This document shows, in pieces, positions 55,101 through 64,000 of a DNA stretch of 64,000 bases. The translations under genes were made by a program, and so were the position numbers. Within the stretch, counting starts at the first letter, position 1. Every line of letters begins with the position of its first letter. The notes beneath the pieces were generated by a model. The model did not search any database and had not been told where the DNA came from. It saw only the letters and a program-made list of their open reading frames with translations. Origin of the DNA: Daphnia pulex (taxonomy: Eukaryota > Arthropoda > Branchiopoda > Diplostraca > Daphniidae); NCBI RefSeq assembly GCF_021134715.1, contig NC_060026.1, forward strand, positions 5,385,001 to 5,449,000, written 5' to 3'.

Positions 55101-56196
55101 TCCTTCCAAAAAACGAAAAGTCCAAAAAATGCAGTTCCTTTGCCCAGTTTTAAAACACCAAACACAGTCACTGACAAAGTTTCAGAATTGGGCTCACCCA
55201 AAACTTCGAAATTCCGTCTCTTACCTGAACCGACACCACTGCTCCGGACCACTCCCAGACGAACTACTTTGACCATGGAATTATCACTGAATAGAGTTGA
55301 ACCGTCTTTGAGCGATCCAGAAGATGTTGCAGATACAGAACTGTACAAGACATCGCAACAGGAAAATCAACTTGAGCCTTCCACTTCTCAGGCCAACGGT
55401 AATGATAACTGGATTTTAAACAATTTGCCTTGCAGTGCACACTCTTTTGCTTTTTTATTTAAAAAAACTGTTTTGTGTTTAGGAAAATCAATTGAGGAAA
55501 CTCCCGTGTCAAAGAGAAGAAGTATATCTGATTCTTCAAAGAAACCATCGCCAACTAAGCGACTCCAATCCCCTTTAAAATCCTCGCAACAACCGAACGA
55601 TCCCGAAAACGACATCGTTGGGAATGGTATTTTATTGATAGGGAGTTGAGTCAAAATTTTGATTGTTTCTCAAAGTATTTTGGAACTCTAGATTCTAGAC
55701 TTATTGCAAGAAAGATTGAAGCACTACAGGAAACTATGCTCCGAATTGAGAATTCAATGAACCGCCAAGTCCCATTAAATTCCGCCATTGATCCGTCTAC
55801 ACTTCCAGTGCCTAACCGCAATCTTCTACCGACTCAATTCAATCTGTATTTGGCCTCACCCAGCGATCCTGTACGAGCACAGGGTCTGTCCAACACTGAA
55901 TACAGCATATCGTTGGTTTATGTACAGCCAACAATTGTTCATCCTCTGAAAATTAATAACCCGATGATGGTAAATTTAACTGGTGTAACTGATTTTTAAA
56001 TCCTTATGTAAACATTTTTTGTTGTGCAGGTCGTGCGCCTCAAAGGAAGCGTCGAATTTAGAAGCGATCCACATGCTCCAAGTCACATTTTACTCAACTC
56101 TTCAACGAGACTTGTTGACCTCGAAGCGGGTCGTACTCTTCATGTGGTCAACACAGGGGAAGAGGTCGCCTCATTTGCACTTCTCGAAATTTTTTA
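52112..56196 (+). CDS. AT-hook protein with tandemly amplified exons (5' end not found)
   Basis: Exons seen include 52112-52236, 52321-52389, 52462-52518, 52581-52799, 52858-52960, 53018-53131, 53193-53282, then repeated pairs starting at 53435, 53852 and 54269, and unique 3' exons around 54511-54626, 54693-54819, 54880-54953 and 55012-55400, ending with 55480-55970 and 56030-56196. Nearly all junctions are phase 1, so exons can be added or lost without a frame change. Repeated exons encode AT-hook motifs (GRGRPRGRPERD, GRGRGRPRK) followed by a Ser-rich piece. Later exons have an acidic stretch (SESEIEDEEDDEDD) and a C-terminal region of about 180 aa ending in a beta-rich segment (VVRLKGSVEF, GRTLHVVNTGEE) that could be a cupin-type fold. 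A chromatin protein is likely; a CENP-C-like role is possible, but no CENP-C motif is seen. Confidence 0.6.
52740..53017 (+). repeat. Partial duplication of an AT-hook exon, about 160-bp unit
   Basis: AAAGCTATCTTAACG...GATGCAGACGACGG and the following intron (GTATTTTGAACAATTCACTG...TTTTTAG) occur at about 52745-52857 and again at 52906-53017. This makes two consecutive exons share an identical KAILT-x-x-AATASTEDADDG ending. Confidence 0.85.
53018..54468 (+). repeat. Tandem array of 417-bp exon-intron units
   Basis: Marker GGTCGTCCACGCGGTCGCCC starts at 53047, 53464 and 53881 (spacing 417 and 417); a diverged fourth copy lies at 54301 (420). Copies 1-3 are almost identical through exons and introns, so the amplification is recent. 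Copy 4 and the units at 54.7-54.95 kb are older relatives. Confidence 0.95.
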
Positions 56197-59100
56197 ATAT
56201 TGGATTGGATTATTTAGTGATTCTATCGCAAAACGACCCTGCCACCCATCCCCACCTTCAACCCACCCAACCCCACTCCACCCACCTCCCACTCAGGACG
56301 GAGTTGGTTGATCAGACGGCCAAGAGTACGACCTCTGTACAGTGTAAGTGTAAGTGTTTCTTCTTCATGACCCTCCAATAGGTCTAAATCGATCGGATTT
56401 TTGTTTATGTCTGTAAGATAACGTTAATTAATTAATGGCATGCAACCTATCCTACATGAATCAAATTTTCAAGGTTTTCTATTGCTTCTTCAACATTTGT
56501 GCAAGTACTGTAGTTTTCAGGCCAGTAGAATAGTTTTCATCTAGTTAAAAAGTAAATTCCAAGAGACCAGATTTTCAGTCTAAAATCATAATGTGTAAAA
56601 CATCGTTTGGTAATTTTTCCTTCGTTCCGTCAAAGTTGCAAATTCCAAGGCCAGAGGAATCGCTTTCTTGTATCACACTGTCAAACGAAATAAATATTTG
56701 ATTAAAAAGTTCGTCACATCAATGGGCACGACGATTTGTGCTGAGGCGTAGTGACTGAATTTTTATCTTGCATCTTTTTATCACTATTGAAACTAAATCC
56801 GTTGCATTATTCTCCTTTTTTTGTTGTGAATGTGACCATTTTGGCTTTGTGTCTGCATGCACTTAAATACTTTTATGGTGTAGCTGACTGATGCCATAAT
56901 TGTAATGTGATCTATATACGGGACAATCCACTACGAGGATTATTACAGTCAAATTGTGCTGGTAGGAAATTGGGGGGATACCATAACAAGGTAAAAGGAA
57001 AGGATGTACCCAACGAAGTCAAATCTGGAAAACTCTTTTTACTGTTACGAACGACGAAAAATAATAAATTTTTCGGTTAATACCTAATACTGTCGTTAAA
57101 AAAAAATTAGGCGACTATTCTTTAGATAGCATGTGTTCAAATATAATTACGAGGAATGTGTTGGTTGACTTCAACCAAACGTTGTGTTGAATTCAACCAG
57201 GATCAGCCTTTTTTTTTGTCAAATAGCAATGCTTCCTATCTCAAATTACATCGGATATTCCACTCTAAAATTCTTTACCACCCTTCACGCATTATTTGTT
57301 TTAACTGTGCGATATTTGACTGACGTTATCGCTCAAGACCCACTACACCAACAAAAATAATAGAAGAGTGTAAGAAGACATCGGTGACATATCAGGGACT
57401 TCCACATTTCGCAATTTTCTCGTCACTGTAGGAATGAACACAAAGGCGTTTTTTTTCTGGCTTCAAATTTGTTTTCTAAGTTTTCGCGCCTATCCGAAAA
57501 AATCCGGAACGAGGAATTAAATCCCGGGGAAGAGAATCGCCTTGGGCAGAATTGCAAGGTGAATCGATTGCCGCAAAAGTCCGAAATAAAATTCCTTGGG
57601 CGCACATGACCGGGAAATGTTAAAATGCCCTAAAGGTAGGAAATCCCAATCCCCAACTATTTCACGTCGATTATATTCAAGCTTTTCGCGATTCAAGGAA
57701 AGGTACAAAAAATCAAACTGACAGTATAATAAGCTACTCCTTTCCTCTACCAGACTGAAAAATAAATTATTACGCGCAGTACATTAGGAATTAGGAATGT
57801 TCGATTTTTGTGAAGGGCCCATTCTTTGGAATTTTCAAGCCCATTTTCCTTTTCATTAACTGCAATATAGCTTGAGTTGTTTCGTGTAACGCTACTGAAT
57901 GTGAATATATATATTGTTTCGGTGAATAATTTACTTTAGTTTTTCGGAGCAAGGCAAGGATTGAGGTTATCCGGTGCAACTGTACTGTATATACTGGAGG
58001 GTTTAATGAATCGCAGTGGCCTTGCTGTTTTGATTCTTGGATAAAAGTACGAAATATCGATTTAAAAATAGTAACGAGTGTTATTTTTCATGGCCGACTG
58101 TAACTCTTTGCCTTATTGCTTACCAGCTCGCTATCAGTTATTCAGAAATGCATTATTGAACATGTTTTGGTCTTGTTATTATCGACTGCCAAATAATTAT
58201 TCGACATGTTTAATGACGTATCGTTCAGCCACGTTGATTATACAACTGAACTCGAACGATAACAGGGAAGTTTTGCGAGTTCGGTATTGCTTACGGCTGG
58301 ATTGGTGATGATCACTTATACTCTCAATCAGACCGAAACCCGACAATTTCGCAACTCAATCCGAAGTGAATCGTAAAAAAAAAATATATAAAAGAATGAT
58401 TCATCTCCTCGAGTCAATATCAGCGTTCAATCTTCCCGGGCTATTCTGAAATCTGAATGAAATTTCTGTGGAATGACACGAATACTGTGGATACTTTCTG
58501 TGGAACTTTCACCATTAACAGCTGTTAGCCTCAGGAATAATGCGCGACAAAGAAAACTGAGGAAGGAATAAAGCTCGGGGAATCGCTAATGTATATTTCG
58601 TACTTTGCTGTACCGGTATACTTTGGTAGGGGAGAATGGAATTGGTCGAGACATCTCTTGTTTCCCCCCTCCCTTAAATGTTTGAAGTGAGTTAGGATTT
58701 CAAAACATTTGGTACTCGTAACTGTATTATTTATTCGTCCCCATCTTCTCAATGTTTTTAAATTATTATTTTGAGCATAATTTGTTATTCCGCCATGGAT
58801 TTCCAAAGTGTTCCTAAATTTATGGACGGAGCCAAAATGGTTGTTGTTTTGGGAGAGAGGTAAGGGTTATAGGGTGGGACGTGAAAAGTGGGACAGGGAA
58901 TTTTTTTTTTCAAATGCCGAAATTTTCTTTTAGACTATTGCACTAAACTATTGCACGGAATTTTAAATATTTTGACCATTGTACGTATATTCTATGTTGT
59001 TTATCAAGATTGGGATTTTTCACAAAAAACATTCCGCTATTTGATGTCCCCCTGTCCCAATTTCCCCACCGTTCCATTCAACTAATCCCACTCTCCCCTA

Positions 59101-60249
59101 TATTTTTTCGTTTTTTGAGTGAAGCACAGGGACTGGGGTATCATTCGGTGCAGTTGCACTGAATATTGAATCGCTGTCAATGAATCTAGCACATCTGCTT
59201 CACTGGTTAAGGTGTGAACAATCAAATTTGCAGGAAATTAGTGTGAAAATCAGGAAATTATGATATTTTATATGTCCGTCTGTGGTCCGTGGAAAGTTTA
59301 TCAGTTCATCACAAATATGACACATCATCAAAAGAAATGAAAATTGATTTCGTTAAGGTAATAGAAAACCAGCCAGGTAATTACTATTTATCAAATGAAG
59401 TAAACGAAAAGTAGGCCTACGGTATTAACTTGGATTCGCTTGGATTAGTTAATCGAATTTGGTTATGCCATGTAGATTGCGTAGTCAATTATAATATTAA
59501 TAAATGTTGTTTCGAATCAGTCAAATTGATTATGAAACTTTGATGACGGGATATTATTATTAATTCCGTAGTGCTAATAAGCTGTCTTTGTAATGCTGAT
59601 GAGCACGTGTTACTGTTTACGATGACAATATTGAGAAACGACTTCGGGTGCAGCTGCCCTTGGTTCGCCTTGAAGCCAGTGCACATGCACCGATCGGGAC
59701 TCCCGCTTCTGGGGAAACATGCGGTAAAACACAGTCTACTACTAGCTGCAGACACAAAATGCATAGGTGGAAAACTAGAAAGCCAATCTTTTAACAAAAG
59801 ACCCGATCAAACAGAAAGCGAAAACTTTGACGATTCAATTTTGCCATCAGGTTTTTTTAAAATAATGGTAATAATGACATCATCAATTTTTCAGTGATCG
59901 TCAGTCTATCACGTAACTCAACAAATACGATGATGACGAATCGAGAAAACCTCTCAACGACCCGACCTCAAACAGAATACCGTAGAATGTCTAATGTTGC
60001 GCAATCGCCACCAGCTATAAAGTGAATGTAGCCTTTGATTGATATATCCGTTATTATCAGCAATGGTATAATTGATTAATATGTCCGTTGGTAAAATTTA
60101 TTCCATTTAGGTATAGGTCATTTTTTATACCAGTGTGTGAAAGTAAAAAGAGAAGAAAAAAGAAAAAGGAACAAAAAAAAGTCAGTGAAAGGGAATAATG
60201 GCCAGAGAGCTGCTAGAACTCTAGGGACATTGAGTGCGCGTGTACCGGG
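56197..60249. other. Non-coding stretch, no gene recognised
   Basis: AT-rich. Contains the repeat shared with 49.9 kb (56442-56525) and a small inverted-repeat element at 58868-59102. An ORF at 59571-59897 (108 aa) shows no motif and is probably chance. Confidence 0.45.
58868..59102. mobile_element. Small degenerate inverted-repeat element (MITE-like)
   Basis: The left end TATAGGGTGGGA...GTGGGACAGGG and the right end, read in reverse complement, TATAGGGGAGAGTGGGA...TTGGGACAGGG match with gaps over about 50 bp. Length about 235 bp, non-coding. A similar end, TATAGGGGAGACTGG, occurs at 6957. Confidence 0.45.
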
Positions 60250-61391
60250 GTGAATCGACGTCACAAAGAACTCCCAGTTTCGCTCCTCCCTCGCCATGGA
60301 TACTTTTGTCGAAACCCCCTCTGCTCAGCCCGAAAGTTTGTTGGTTGTATTCGTGAGGCGACCAGCACGGACGGATGTGTACGACGAGTTTTCTTCAACC
60401 TATTCCAGCCAGCCAGCAGCCTTCAAATTCAGTCTTATTTCTGTCGTGGTTTTGGGGTTTTTCACTTGTGAAAACAAAGAATTTACTCGCTATGCTACCT
60501 CTCTGAAGTCCCTAGCTGTCCTTAATTATTTTAAGGTTGACTTCCTGTTGTAGAATTTCGCCCTTGCTCCCTACAATCCATCATCTTTACTGCTGCAGAG
60601 ACATTGACAAACATCAAACGACGGTAAGAACGTTTCCCCTATTTCCAATGCGTCACTAGAAATAGAAAATGACATTCGTTCTCTGACTTCTCTCCTTAGT
60701 TTAGAAAGTTTTAATTTTTATATACCTGTAATTTGTCTCATCATTTTTATTTTGTACCAACACAAACGGACTCTAGAAAATCAATATTTAGAAAGTTTCA
60801 TAAGAAAATAATATAGCGCGTTGCTGGCGCTGTGACAAAAAGACACATTTGCTGTGTCATAAGATTCGTGTCGAACTCTAAAGCTTCAAATCAGCGATTC
60901 ATTACAAAGATTAATTTTCTCAATTTCCATCTTAGAAATTGCAAAAAATAAAAAGGCCAAGACAAAAAATCAAGGAGTGTAGGGGTAAGAGAGTGGGGCA
61001 TAGAAAGTCCGTGAAATAGTTGCGGTCAACATCTTTGCAAGAAAGAAAGTTTTTTCGCTCTAATGAGAAAAAGGGGATTAATCTTTTTAATATTAGATAA
61101 ATTTGTCAAAAAACAGGCTGTTAGAAGTATACAGAGAAGTTTTCTGCTTCAATCGATTTGACGATTTCTACATGAATTAAGTGAAAGCATACTATTAAAA
61201 AAATCTAATTAATTTAATTAATTCCTGTGTGTGGAAAGCGTATCCTTGATCATTTTTTTCTTCTGTTGTTGTCGTTCGCTTTTTATACACAGCTGCGAAG
61301 CGGAAGTTTTGTCCACTACCAGCTGGTGAAAGCTTGGAGGAAAGTCAAAGAAACTGTGTAACCTTGTTTCACACAAATTCACTGGATAAGA
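60250..61391 (+). other. Probable 5' UTR exons and first intron of the ABCG gene
   Basis: A donor-like ACG|GTAAGAA at 60623/60624 and an acceptor ATACACAG at 61292 would define a non-coding exon ending at 60623 and a 5'-UTR part of the start exon from 61293. Short ORFs here have no similarity to known proteins. Inferred from splice motifs only. Confidence 0.4.
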
Positions 61392-63947
<2,556 letters not shown>

Positions 63948-64000
63948 GTAAGTCACGAAATTCTAAGTTCAAAAAGTGCAGTTAGTTATGAAATAATTTT

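Noticed and set aside
59489..59897. ORFs of about 100 aa on both strands
   Set aside because: Neither has motifs or splice context; overlapping opposite frames suggest chance.
60250..60553. Two overlapping ORFs of 73 and 85 aa
   Set aside because: They fall in the likely 5' UTR exon of the ABCG gene and show no domain or conservation clue.

Overview
This is eukaryotic nuclear DNA. Several nearly gap-free multi-exon animal genes with short GT-AG introns (mostly about 50-120 bp), closely packed on alternating strands, and a rich set of LTR and non-LTR retroelements suggest an arthropod. A cladoceran crustacean of the Daphnia type is my best guess, by inference only.

Layout. Positions 1-29.7 kb are a retroelement graveyard: (1) a minus-strand APE-type LINE (1-4630; ORF1 and ORF2) whose 5' end abuts half of a tRNA-Asp gene, with an intact tRNA-Asp 505 bp further on; (2) largely non-coding DNA with a tRNA-Asp relic and a 0.58-kb TA-flanked MITE; (3) a minus-strand errantivirus-like Ty3/gypsy remnant (about 8.2-12.2 kb) in which RT, RNase H and most of integrase are deleted and protease is fused in frame to the integrase C-terminus; (4) a plus-strand Ty3/gypsy element with env (12.4-23.2 kb), carrying gag, pol, env and, downstream, a 530-aa ankyrin-repeat ORF, its gag broken by a 940-bp near-perfect palindrome; (5) a decayed plus-strand I/R1-type LINE (about 24.3-29.7 kb).

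Positions 29.8-42.3 kb hold five compact host genes: pyrroline-5-carboxylate reductase (+), a TMCC-family transmembrane coiled-coil protein (-), mitochondrial ribosomal protein S28 (+), NSUN6 tRNA m5C methyltransferase (-) and an equilibrative nucleoside transporter (+). They form alternating divergent and convergent pairs with about 0.4-0.8 kb between coding ends. Every exon chain was checked for phase and is open end to end.

Positions 42.3-64 kb are gene-poor. They contain a single-pass membrane protein of unknown function (47.4-48.8 kb), an AT-hook protein gene with a tandemly amplified exon block (52.1-56.2 kb), and the first thirteen coding exons of an ABCG1/ABCG4-type half transporter that runs off the window end.

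The most unusual items are the ankyrin ORF in the env-bearing retroelement, three homologous tRNA-like modules in the same reading frame inside the LINE, the LINE/tRNA-Asp junction, the large palindrome, and the AT-hook exon array with GC splice donors.
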